From the NCBI GenBank assembly GCA_035464115.1, contig DATHSN010000132.1:1-13320 (forward strand): 13,320 bases of DNA. The letters run 5' to 3'. This document shows, piece by piece, positions 6,985 to 13,320 of the stretch. This stretch comes from DATHSN01 sp035464115. Its GTDB lineage: Bacteria; Actinomycetota; Acidimicrobiia; Acidimicrobiales; SKKL01. The translations under genes and the position numbers were made by a program. The notes beneath the pieces are model-generated. The model had not been told where the DNA came from. It did no database searches and saw nothing but the letters and a program-made list of their open reading frames with translations. Position 1 is the stretch's first letter; every line of letters starts with the position of its first letter.

Positions 6985-7003
6985 GACAAGTGTGAGACAA
7001 GTG
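6985..7003. repeat. pair of GACAAGTG direct repeats, 11-base period
   Basis: GACAAGTG occurs at 6985-6992 and again at 6996-7003, separated by TGA, so the copies are 11 bases apart and lie on the same DNA face. On the minus strand they read CACTTGTC and sit directly upstream of the icd -10 candidate. This is the layout of a tandem site for a dimeric or cooperatively binding regulator. Which protein binds, and whether it acts on icd, on the aldehyde dehydrogenase or on both, cannot be told. Confidence 0.5.
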
Positions 7004-7037
7004 CGTCCCGCGGCCCGGGATGGCCCGGATGGGCCTG

Positions 7038-7084
7038 TACGGCGTACGGTGGGCGGCCGACGACGGGGCGCCGGGCGATACGGT
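7038..7084 (+). promoter_or_regulatory. candidate -10 elements for the aldehyde dehydrogenase gene
   Basis: Three related hexamers lie on the plus strand: TACGGC at 7038-7043 and TACGGT at 7045-7050, which form a tandem 7-base repeat, and TACGGT at 7079-7084. Each could serve as a TANNNT -10. The last one would give a leader of about 30 bases with the AGGGGGA ribosome site at 7109-7115. I see no -35 for any of them, so which one is used is open. Confidence 0.4.
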
Positions 7085-7120
7085 GGGCCCCACTTTCGAC
7101 CGCCATCCAGGGGGAACACC

Positions 7121-8539
7121 GTGAGGGTCCACGACAAGATCTACATCGACGGTGCGTGGGTGCCGTCCGACGGCACGGGCAGCATCGAGGTCATCAACGC
7201 CTCCACCGAAGAGGTCATGGGGTCGATCCCCGAGGGCACCGCCTCCGACGTCGACAAGGCCGCCGCGGCGGCCAAGCGGGCGTTCGACAGCTGGTCGCGC
7301 ACCGACCTCGAGGAGCGCCTCAAGCTGGTGCAGCGCCTCGCCGAGGAGCTCGGCGCCCGCAGCGACGAGATCGCCGAGGTCATCGCCGGCGAGGTCGGCA
7401 TGCCGCTCATGTGGTCGAAGATGATCCAGGCCGGGCTGCCCGCCGGCACCACCGCGACGGTGCTCGAGACGGCCAAGGACTTCCCGTGGGAGGAGAAGAT
7501 CGGCAACTCCCTGGTGGTGCGCGAGCCCATCGGGGTCGTCGGCTGCATCACGCCGTGGAACTACCCGCTCCACCAGATCATGGCCAAGGTGGCGCCGGCT
7601 CTCGCCGCCGGCTGCACCGTGGTGCTCAAGCCCAGTGAGGTGGCGCCGCTCAACGCGTTCATCCTCGCCGAGATCATCGACGACATCGGTCTGCCGGCCG
7701 GCGTGTTCAACCTGGTCAGCGGCGTCGGTCCGGTGGTGGGCGAGGCCATCGCCGCCAGCCCCGACATCGACATGGTGTCGTTCACCGGCTCCACCCGCGC
7801 CGGCAAGCGCGTGTCGGAGGTGGCGGCCCAGACGGTGAAGCGGGTCCACCTCGAGCTCGGCGGCAAGTCGGCCAACATCGTCCTCGACGACGCCGATTTC
7901 GCCGCGGTGATCCCCAAGGGCGTGTTCGCCTGCTACCTCAACTCGGGGCAGACCTGCACCGCCCACACCCGCATGCTGGTCCCCAAGGACCGCATGGACG
8001 AGGCCGCCCAGATCGCCGCGGCGGCCGCCGCCGGCTTCCCGGTGGGTCGGGCCACCGACGAGGGGGCCATGCTCGGCCCGCTCGTGTCGAAGGCCCAGCA
8101 GGATCGGGTGCGGGCCTACATCCAGAAGGGCATCGAGGAGGGCGCCACGCTGGTCGCCGGCGGCCCCGAGCAGCCCGACGGCCTCGACTCGGGCTACTTC
8201 GTCAAGCCCACCGTGTTCGCCAACGTCACCAACGACATGACCATCGCCCGCGAGGAGATCTTCGGGCCGGTGCTGTCGATCATCGGCTACGAGGACGAAG
8301 AGGACGCCATCCGCATCGCCAACGACACCGAGTACGGCCTCGCCGGCGGTGTGTGGTCGGCCGACCCGGATCGCGCCCTGCGGGTCGCCAAGCGGATGCG
8401 CACCGGCCAGGTCGACGTGAACGGCGGCTCGTTCAACGCGGTGGCGCCGTTCGGCGGATACAAGCAGTCTGGCAACGGGCGCGAGCTCGGCAAGTTCGGC
8501 TTCGAGGAGTTCCTCGAGACCAAGTCGTTGCAGCTGTAG
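7121..8539 (+). CDS. NAD(P)-dependent aldehyde dehydrogenase
   Basis: The product oxidises an aldehyde to its carboxylic acid with NAD or NADP in the cytosol. It is a standard 472-residue member of the superfamily. The cofactor region is TPWNYPLHQ (144-152, Asn147) with KPSE (170-173, Lys170) and FTGSTRAGK (221-229). The general base Glu245 lies in ELGGKS and the nucleophile Cys279 in NSGQTCTA. EEIFGPVLS (378-386) holds the ribose-contacting Glu379. No active residue is missing. The N-terminus resembles the CddD group, long-chain oxo-acid dehydrogenases of Rhodococcus, but the substrate is an inference I hold loosely. The GTG at 7121 has AGGGGGA six to twelve bases upstream. The gene stands alone: icd diverges from it and a hairpin follows it. 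Confidence 0.93.
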   Translation: MRVHDKIYIDGAWVPSDGTGSIEVINASTEEVMGSIPEGTASDVDKAAAAAKRAFDSWSRTDLEERLKLVQRLAEELGARSDEIAEVIAGEVGMPLMWSKMIQAGLPAGTTATVLETAKDFPWEEKIGNSLVVREPIGVVGCITPWNYPLHQIMAKVAPALAAGCTVVLKPSEVAPLNAFILAEIIDDIGLPAGVFNLVSGVGPVVGEAIAASPDIDMVSFTGSTRAGKRVSEVAAQTVKRVHLELGGKSANIVLDDADFAAVIPKGVFACYLNSGQTCTAHTRMLVPKDRMDEAAQIAAAAAAGFPVGRATDEGAMLGPLVSKAQQDRVRAYIQKGIEEGATLVAGGPEQPDGLDSGYFVKPTVFANVTNDMTIAREEIFGPVLSIIGYEDEEDAIRIANDTEYGLAGGVWSADPDRALRVAKRMRTGQVDVNGGSFNAVAPFGGYKQSGNGRELGKFGFEEFLETKSLQL

Positions 8540-8561
8540 TCACACCACACGCTGCGCGGAC

Positions 8562-8587
8562 GGGCCGCCCCCTCGCCGGGGCGGCTC
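8562..8587 (+). terminator. GC-rich hairpin after the aldehyde dehydrogenase gene
   Basis: GCCGCCCC (8564-8571) pairs with GGGGCGGC (8578-8585) around CTCGCC, and the stem extends by one G-U and one G-C pair to 8562-8587. It starts 22 bases past the stop codon. Only scattered T residues follow. It would separate this gene from the ABC pair. No -10-like hexamer is evident in the 32 bases from the hairpin to 8620, so some read-through into the transporter genes is possible. Confidence 0.6.
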
Positions 8588-8619
8588 GTTCGCGCCCCAC
8601 CCGTCCACCCAGGAGCACC

Positions 8620-10386
8620 ATGTCCCACCCTCCGGCCTCGGTGTTGCGACGAGGCTTCCGCCTCATCGGTCGCTACGTGCGGCTCCACCCGGGGCCGTTC
8701 CTCGCCGCGCTCAGCGGCGCGGTGCTGTTCTCGGGGGCGCTGGTGGCGGGCACCGTGGTGCTCGGTCGGGTCACCGACGAGCTCATCATCCCGGCCTTCG
8801 AGGAGGGTGACACCGAGGTGGGCGTGGTGGTGGCCGCCGCCGCGGCCATCATCGGGCTGTCGGTGCTGCGCGCCGTCGGCGTCGTCGTCCGGCGCTACTT
8901 CGCGGCCATGGTCGCCAACCGCTCGCAGGTGTCGTTGCGCCGGTCGGTCATCGACACGTACCTGGCGGTGCCCCTCTCGTTCCACCAGACCACCCCCACC
9001 GGCGAGCTGCTCGCCCACGCCGACGCCGACGTCGAGGCCGCCACCGAGGTCCTCAACCCGCTGCCGTTCACCACCGGCGTCATCAGCCTCATCGTCTTCT
9101 CCATCGTGTCGCTCGCCCTGGTCGACCCGATGCTGATGCTCGTCGGCGTGGCGGTGTTCCCCATCCTCACCGTCATCAACCGGGTGTACACGGCCCGGGT
9201 CGAGGAGCCGGCGTCGATGGTCCAGGAGCACGTGGGGCGGGTGTCCAACGTCGCCCACGAGAGCTTCGACGGGGCGCTCGTGGTGAAGACCCTCGGCCGC
9301 GAGGCCCACGAGGTCGATCGCATGCGGCGGGCGTCCGACGGGTTGCGCGACTCACGGATCGAGGTCGGTCGCCTGCGGGCCACCTTCGAGCCCACCATCG
9401 ACCTGATCCCCAACGTGGGCACGGTCGTGCTGTTGCTGGTCGGCTCGTGGCGGCTCTCCGACGGCGCGGTCACCACCGGTGAGCTGGTGCAGGCCATGGC
9501 CCTGTTCGGGGTGCTCGCCTTCCCGATGCGGGTGGTCGGGTTCTTCCTCGAGGAGATGCCCCGCTCGGTCGTGTCGCTCGAGCGCATCGACCGGGTGCTG
9601 GCCGAGCCCCCCGCCCCCTCGCCGTCGCCCGACGCCGCGCTGCGGCTCCCCGACGGGCCCCTGGCGCTCGAGGTCCGCGACGTCGGCTACGCCTACGGCG
9701 ACGCCGCGCCGGTGCTCGACGGCGTGAGCTTCGACGCCGCGCCCGGCGAGATCGTGGCGTTGGTGGGGCCCACCGGCGCGGGCAAGAGCACGCTCTGCCA
9801 GCTGCTGGTCCGCCTCTCCGACCCCGACCGCGGCCACATCCGCCTCGGCGGGGTCGACCTGGCCCACGTGCGCCCCGACGAGCTGCGGCGGGCCGCCGCG
9901 CTGGTGTTCCAGGAGTCGTTCCTGTTCGCCGACACGGTGGGCGACAACATCGGGCTCGACACCGGCGCGTCGCCCGCCGAGGTGCTCGCCGCGGCGCGCA
10001 TCGCGCGGGCCGACCGCTTCATCGCCGAGCTGCCCCACGGGTTCGACACCCCGATGGGGGAGCGGGGCGTCACCCTCTCGGGTGGCCAGCGCCAGCGCGT
10101 GGCGCTCGCCCGGGCGCTCGTGCGCCAGCCCCGGCTGCTGCTGCTCGACGACGCCACCAGCGCGGTCGACGCCCTGATCGAGGCCGAGATCCTCGACGGG
10201 CTGCGCCGCGCCCTCGACACCACCACCGTCATCGTCGCCCACCGGGTGTCCACCATCGAGCTCGCCGACCGGGTCGTCTACCTGCACGCCGGTCGGGTCG
10301 TGGCCCAGGGCACCCACGCCGAGCTGCTCGCCCTGCCCGCCTACGAGGCGCTGGTGCGGGCCTACGAAGAGGAGGCGATCGGGTGA
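8620..10386 (+). CDS. ABC exporter half-transporter, subunit with Asp in place of the catalytic Glu
   Basis: This 588-residue protein has an N-terminal six-helix exporter membrane domain (about 20-325; hydrophobic stretches near 28-48, 66-90, 150-168, 170-187, 262-278 and 292-310) and a C-terminal ATPase domain. Walker A is GPTGAGKST (383-391), the Q-loop residue Gln431, the signature LSGGQ (486-490) and the switch His541. Walker B reads LLLLDDATSAVD: Asp511 replaces the usual catalytic Glu. That change is known from the non-hydrolytic site of heterodimeric exporters such as TM287/288. AGGAG at 8611-8615 supports the ATG at 8620. The stop overlaps the next gene by four bases (GTGA). Mycobacterial Rv1272c/Rv1273c-type pairs are the likely relatives. 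The substrate is unknown; lipid or drug are guesses. Confidence 0.92.
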   Translation: MSHPPASVLRRGFRLIGRYVRLHPGPFLAALSGAVLFSGALVAGTVVLGRVTDELIIPAFEEGDTEVGVVVAAAAAIIGLSVLRAVGVVVRRYFAAMVANRSQVSLRRSVIDTYLAVPLSFHQTTPTGELLAHADADVEAATEVLNPLPFTTGVISLIVFSIVSLALVDPMLMLVGVAVFPILTVINRVYTARVEEPASMVQEHVGRVSNVAHESFDGALVVKTLGREAHEVDRMRRASDGLRDSRIEVGRLRATFEPTIDLIPNVGTVVLLLVGSWRLSDGAVTTGELVQAMALFGVLAFPMRVVGFFLEEMPRSVVSLERIDRVLAEPPAPSPSPDAALRLPDGPLALEVRDVGYAYGDAAPVLDGVSFDAAPGEIVALVGPTGAGKSTLCQLLVRLSDPDRGHIRLGGVDLAHVRPDELRRAAALVFQESFLFADTVGDNIGLDTGASPAEVLAAARIARADRFIAELPHGFDTPMGERGVTLSGGQRQRVALARALVRQPRLLLLDDATSAVDALIEAEILDGLRRALDTTTVIVAHRVSTIELADRVVYLHAGRVVAQGTHAELLALPAYEALVRAYEEEAIG

Positions 10387-12332
10387 CGCCCCGCGACGAC
10401 GACCGCACCACCGACGACGCCGCCCGCGTCCAGCACCGCCCCGACCCGGCGCGGGTCGAGGACCACGTGGCCGAGCTCGAGGCCGCCCACGCCGGCCGCT
10501 TCGACCTCGACGTCGAGGCCGAGGGCGCCGCGCTCGCCCCCGAGGTGTCCGACGACCTCGACCTCGGCGACGACGGGGCCATGGGCGTGCTGCGCCGTGG
10601 CCTGGCCGCCAGCCCCGAGCTGCGCAAGGGCATCGCCCTCACCGTGGCCATGGCGGTCGCCACCGCCATCGGCCGGCTGGTCATCCCCGTGCTGATCCAG
10701 CAGATCCTCGACCGGGGCATCCTCGGCGACGACGGCTACCGCCCCGGCTTCGTCGCCGCCGCATCGGGTGTCGCCGTGGTGATCATCGCCGTGGTGTGGT
10801 GGGCCAGCCGGGCCACCTACCTGCGGCTGATGTACGTGGCCGAGGACGTGCTGTGGGGGCTGCGGGTGCGCACCTTCGCCCACATCCACGAGCTGTCGGT
10901 CGCCGACCACAACGAGACCAAGCGGGGCGCCCTCGTCTCCCGTGTCACCTCCGACATCGAGACCATCGCCCGCTTCGCCCAGTGGGGCGCGGTGGCGTGG
11001 ATCGTGAACTCCACGGTCATCGTCGGCACGCTGCTCGTGCTGGCCGTCTACTCGTGGCAGCTGGCGCTCATCACCCTGGCGGTCTTCCTGCCGGTGCTGC
11101 CGGTGATGCGGGCGCTGCAGCGCCGCCAGCTGCGGGCCTACGACCTGCTCCGCACCCGGGTCGGCGAGATGCTCACCGAGGTGTCCGAGTCGGTGATGGG
11201 TGCCGGCGTGGTGCGCGCCTACGGCACCGAGGACCGCACCCGCGCCCGTCTGCGCCGCGCCGTCGACAACACCTACCGGGCCCGCATGGCGGCGGCGAAG
11301 TACTTCGCCGTCATCTTCCCGGTGGGCGACATCTTCGGGGCCTTCGCGCTCGCCGCGGTGGCGGGGGCCGGGGCCTGGTGGGGGCTCGGGTGGGGTCTCG
11401 ACACCGGCGCCCTGGTGGCGTCGCTCTTCCTCGTCAACCTCATCCTGAACCCCATCAGCGAGCTGGGTGAGATCCTCGACCAGACCCAGACCGCGCTGGC
11501 CGGGTGGCGCAAGGTGCTCGACGTGCTCGACCAGCCCATCGAGATCATCGAGCCCGACCCCGGCCTCGAGCTCGCCGCGGGGGCGTTGGGCGTGCGGGCC
11601 ACGGGCCTCGAGTTCGCCTACCGCGAGGGCGGTCGGGTGCTGCACGGCATCGACGTCGAGATCCCGGCGGGGGCCAACGTGGCCATCGTCGGCGAGACGG
11701 GGTCGGGCAAGACCACGTTCGCCAAGCTGCTGGTCCGCCTCGCCGATCCCACCGCCGGGCGCCTCGAGATCGGCGGCGTCGATCTGCGCGAGGTGGCGCC
11801 CGACAGCCGGCGTCGCGCGGTGCGCATGGTGCCCCAGGACGGCTTCTTGTTCGACACCACCATCCGCGAGAACGTCCGCACCGGTCGCGACGACGCCACC
11901 GACGCCGACATCGCCGCCGCGTTCGCCGAGCTCGGCCTCGGGTGGTGGCTCGAGCGCCTGCCCGACGGCCTCGACACCGAGGTCGGCGAGCGGGGCGAGA
12001 ACCTCTCGGTCGGCGAGCGCCAGCTCGTGGCCCTGGCCCGCGCCCAGCTCGCCGATCCCGGCCTGCTGGTGCTCGACGAGGCCACCAGCTCGGTCGATCC
12101 CGAGACCGAGCGGGCCCTGTCGGGTGCTCTTCTGCGCCTCACCGAGGGCCGCACCACGGTGAGCATCGCCCACCGCCTGTCCACCGCCGAGGCCGCCGAG
12201 CTGGTGCTGGTGTTCGACCAGGGCCACCTCGCCGAGATGGGCCACCACGACGAGCTGGTCGCCGCCGGCGGCATCTACGCCCGCCTCCACGAGAGCTGGG
12301 TCGGCAACACCCGCCGCGGCACCGCCGCCTGA
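10383..12332 (+). CDS. ABC exporter half-transporter, partner subunit with degenerate signature
   Basis: The 649-residue partner has an unusual 80-residue N-terminal extension rich in Asp and Glu, then a six-helix membrane domain (first helix about 83-105, last about 340-357) and an ATPase domain. Walker A is GETGSGKTT (437-445), the Q-loop residue Gln485, Walker B LLVLDEATSSVD with catalytic Glu566, and the switch His597. The signature is LSVGE (541-545) rather than LSGGQ. Combined with the Asp511 subunit encoded just upstream, this gives one consensus ATP site and one degenerate site. GGAGG at 10371-10375 stands seven bases before the GTG and the genes overlap by four bases, so equal co-translation is likely. 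No clear terminator hairpin follows. The exported substrate is not evident. Confidence 0.92.
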   Translation: MTPRDDDRTTDDAARVQHRPDPARVEDHVAELEAAHAGRFDLDVEAEGAALAPEVSDDLDLGDDGAMGVLRRGLAASPELRKGIALTVAMAVATAIGRLVIPVLIQQILDRGILGDDGYRPGFVAAASGVAVVIIAVVWWASRATYLRLMYVAEDVLWGLRVRTFAHIHELSVADHNETKRGALVSRVTSDIETIARFAQWGAVAWIVNSTVIVGTLLVLAVYSWQLALITLAVFLPVLPVMRALQRRQLRAYDLLRTRVGEMLTEVSESVMGAGVVRAYGTEDRTRARLRRAVDNTYRARMAAAKYFAVIFPVGDIFGAFALAAVAGAGAWWGLGWGLDTGALVASLFLVNLILNPISELGEILDQTQTALAGWRKVLDVLDQPIEIIEPDPGLELAAGALGVRATGLEFAYREGGRVLHGIDVEIPAGANVAIVGETGSGKTTFAKLLVRLADPTAGRLEIGGVDLREVAPDSRRRAVRMVPQDGFLFDTTIRENVRTGRDDATDADIAAAFAELGLGWWLERLPDGLDTEVGERGENLSVGERQLVALARAQLADPGLLVLDEATSSVDPETERALSGALLRLTEGRTTVSIAHRLSTAEAAELVLVFDQGHLAEMGHHDELVAAGGIYARLHESWVGNTRRGTAA

Positions 12333-12404
12333 GCCTCCACCTGCTGGCACCTCAGCGCTGGCTGTCGAGGCACCGAGTTGGCCGACCAGAACCCGAGTCG
12401 ACGC

Positions 12405-12581
12405 TCACTCCGGAGCGCGCATCGACTCCATGAGGGCGGCCACGGCGAGCATCTCGCTGCGGTCGGCCTCGTCGGCGTCGAGGGCGGCGACGGCTGCCTC
12501 GAGCGCTCGATGGTCGCGTCGCCGTCGGGCTGCGGCGATGAGTGCGGTTCGGATGGCAGACACTCCGCGACGACGGCGCAC
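12405..12581 (-). CDS. putative small helical protein (52-58 residues)
   Basis: On the minus strand a GTG at 12579-12581 lies one base after the stop of the upstream DUF5655-type gene and opens a 58-codon frame. A second in-frame GTG at 12563 would give 52 residues. The protein begins with a basic part (SAIRTALIAAARRRRDHRAL) and continues as an Ala/Glu/Asp-rich stretch likely to be helical, ending MESMRAPE. Codons mostly end in G or C, somewhat less so at the 5' end. There is no good ribosome site: GGAG is only one base before the inner GTG. Translation would rely on coupling to the upstream gene. I recognise no family. It could be a real small protein or a chance frame in GC-rich DNA. Confidence 0.5.
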   Translation of the reverse strand: MRRRRGVSAIRTALIAAARRRRDHRALEAAVAALDADEADRSEMLAVAALMESMRAPE

Positions 12582-12582
12582 G

Positions 12583-13068
12583 TCACATGATGTCGACGTC
12601 GACGTCGTCGGGGACCATGTCCCCGTCCTCGCCGTCAGGGTGCGGGGCTCGACCGACCGACGCGTGGAACGCCTCTTCGAGCCACTCCAGGAGCTCGTCG
12701 TCGACCTCGTCGGGGTCGGTGAGGTTCACGACGTGGTGGTACTTCGACCCGTACTCGCCGACCTTTCGCGAGAGGCGATCTGATGACAGCTTCCGGCGCA
12801 GCGAGAAGCCGATGGCCACCCACTTGGTCATCGAGGTCACGGTGGCGAAGGTGCCGCCGTGCTTGAACAGCACCATCTTGTCGATCGGGTCGATGATGAG
12901 GTCGCCGTCGAGCGGGCGCAGGCGGGCCTCGATCCGGTCGTAGATCGGCCGGAAGAACGGCAGCGCCCGGGCGGCGTACTCGTCGATGGTCAGACCCGGG
13001 CGGCAGTCGTGGCCCTGGCCCCGGGCGCCGAAGTCACGTCCGCAGTTCGGGCAGGTCCACACCGTCAC
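12583..13068 (-). CDS. DUF5655-type protein with N-terminal zinc ribbon
   Basis: The 161-residue protein starts with WTCPNCGRDFGARGQGHDC, in which Cys6, Cys9, His20 and Cys22 can bind zinc. A globular domain follows (about 28-137) with FFRPIYDRIEARL, MVLFKHGGTFATV, WVAIGFSLRRKL and HHVVNLTDPDEVDDELLEWLEEAF, which matches my knowledge of the uncharacterised DUF5655 family. The C-terminus (147-160) is strongly acidic and includes a short Asp-Val repeat encoded by GTCGAC repeats. The function is unknown. The GTG at 13068 follows a TACCGT hexamer by seven bases and lacks a ribosome site, so the message may be leaderless; the GTG at 13062 is an alternative. It lies convergent to the ABC pair, and a small ORF follows one base after its stop. 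Confidence 0.8.
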   Translation of the reverse strand: MTVWTCPNCGRDFGARGQGHDCRPGLTIDEYAARALPFFRPIYDRIEARLRPLDGDLIIDPIDKMVLFKHGGTFATVTSMTKWVAIGFSLRRKLSSDRLSRKVGEYGSKYHHVVNLTDPDEVDDELLEWLEEAFHASVGRAPHPDGEDGDMVPDDVDVDIM

Positions 13069-13081
13069 CGGATCGACGGTA
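13069..13081 (-). promoter_or_regulatory. candidate -10 for a leaderless DUF5655-type gene
   Basis: The minus strand reads TACCGT (13076-13081), seven bases, then the GTG start. This is the same spacing as at purN. No -35 and no Shine-Dalgarno sequence is visible. Confidence 0.4.
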
Positions 13082-13108
13082 GTCCTGCGGGCGGGCCTCG
13101 GTGCGGGG

Positions 13109-13320
13109 TCAGGTGGACGGGTCGCTGCGACGCCAACCGCTCGGAGTTCTGCGAAGCAGGTCGACGCCCTCGGCCCCCAAGCGGTCCACGTAGTCCAGTT
13201 CCTTCTGGACCCGTCGAGTCTCGAGGGGAGAGAGGTAGTCGAGTGCGTACATCGTGTGCACCGATGGCGCGTGGCGCGCCAACGTGATGAGCGCTCGACG
13301 GTGATGGCGCTTGACCACCG
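13109..13320 (-). CDS. unrecognised protein, 3' part only (runs off the window)
   Basis: The last 69 or so codons of a minus-strand frame are visible, ending at the TGA at 13109-13111. The frame is open through the window edge. A GTG at 13318 is possible, but the true start may lie beyond. The visible part is basic and hydrophilic (VKRHHRRALITLARHAP, then LSPLETRRVQKELDYVDRL, then LRRTPSGWRRSDPST) and may be mostly helical. I recognise no family. Codons ending in A or T are more frequent than in the other genes here, so this could be a transferred gene or a chance frame. It lies 40 bases upstream of the DUF5655-type start, on the same strand. Confidence 0.45.
   Translation of the reverse strand, partial: VVKRHHRRALITLARHAPSVHTMYALDYLSPLETRRVQKELDYVDRLGAEGVDLLRRTPSGWRRSDPST

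Noticed and set aside
6995..7000. TTGTCT as the -35 of icd
   Set aside because: Only 11 bases separate it from the TATCGT hexamer. A spacing near 17 is needed. It belongs to the direct repeat instead.
6942..7106. N-terminal extension of isocitrate dehydrogenase
   Set aside because: The family starts near MAKIQV. The extension covers the promoter region and the direct repeats.
12003..12017. LSVGE signature as evidence of a decaying ABC gene
   Set aside because: The frame is intact, catalytic Glu and His are present, and the change complements the Asp in the partner, as in functional heterodimers.
10362..12350. A long minus-strand open frame antisense to the second ABC gene
   Set aside because: Same shadow effect. 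The plus strand carries a complete ABC subunit with all ATPase motifs.
12592..12607. GTCGAC repeats as a regulatory or CRISPR-like array
   Set aside because: They are a short in-frame repeat encoding Asp-Val at the end of the DUF5655-type protein, with no spacers.
12405..13068. Small ORF as the frameshifted C-terminus of the DUF5655-type gene
   Set aside because: The larger protein already reaches the normal end of its domain and has an acidic tail of its own, so no missing part calls for a frameshift.

Overview
The window comes from a chromosome of very high G+C content. Codons mostly end in G or C, GTG starts are frequent, and promoter-like hexamers lie directly at start codons. The PurN, PurH, FolD, MetF, NADP-isocitrate dehydrogenase and paired ABC exporter proteins look actinobacterial. 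A deep-branching actinobacterium of the Acidimicrobiia (Iamia/Ilumatobacter type) is my best guess, but no rRNA or other marker is present to prove it. I see no tRNA, rRNA, CRISPR array, insertion sequence, phage gene or riboswitch.

Left part (55-5644). A small four-helix membrane protein on the minus strand is transcribed away from a compact plus-strand series: purN, purH, folD, metF and a flavin-dependent monooxygenase/acyl-CoA-dehydrogenase-like gene. PurN and PurH both consume 10-formyl-tetrahydrofolate to build purines. FolD makes that cofactor from 5,10-methylene-THF. MetF diverts methylene-THF to methyl-THF for methionine. The first four genes therefore form a folate one-carbon/purine module. 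The fifth gene overlaps metF by one base, but its role is unknown. A strong hairpin at about 5666-5704 separates this series from the convergent icd gene.

Middle part (5721-8539). A eukaryote-like homodimeric NADP-isocitrate dehydrogenase (minus) and an NAD(P)-dependent aldehyde dehydrogenase (plus) diverge from a 179-base gap. The gap holds several candidate -10 elements and a pair of GACAAGTG direct repeats spaced 11 bases apart. A GC-rich hairpin follows the aldehyde dehydrogenase.

Right part (8620-13320). Two overlapping half-transporter genes encode what looks like a heterodimeric ABC exporter with one consensus and one degenerate ATP site. Convergent to it, on the minus strand, are a zinc-ribbon DUF5655-type protein, a previously easy-to-miss helical small ORF one base downstream of it, and the 3' part of an unrecognised gene that runs off the window.

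The content is mostly ordinary housekeeping. I found no convincing novel multi-gene system. The points most worth a second look are the small ORF at 12405-12581, the shared -10/leaderless start layout, the direct repeats in the icd/aldehyde dehydrogenase gap, and the monooxygenase attached to the one-carbon operon. No gene-free stretch exceeds 300 bases.
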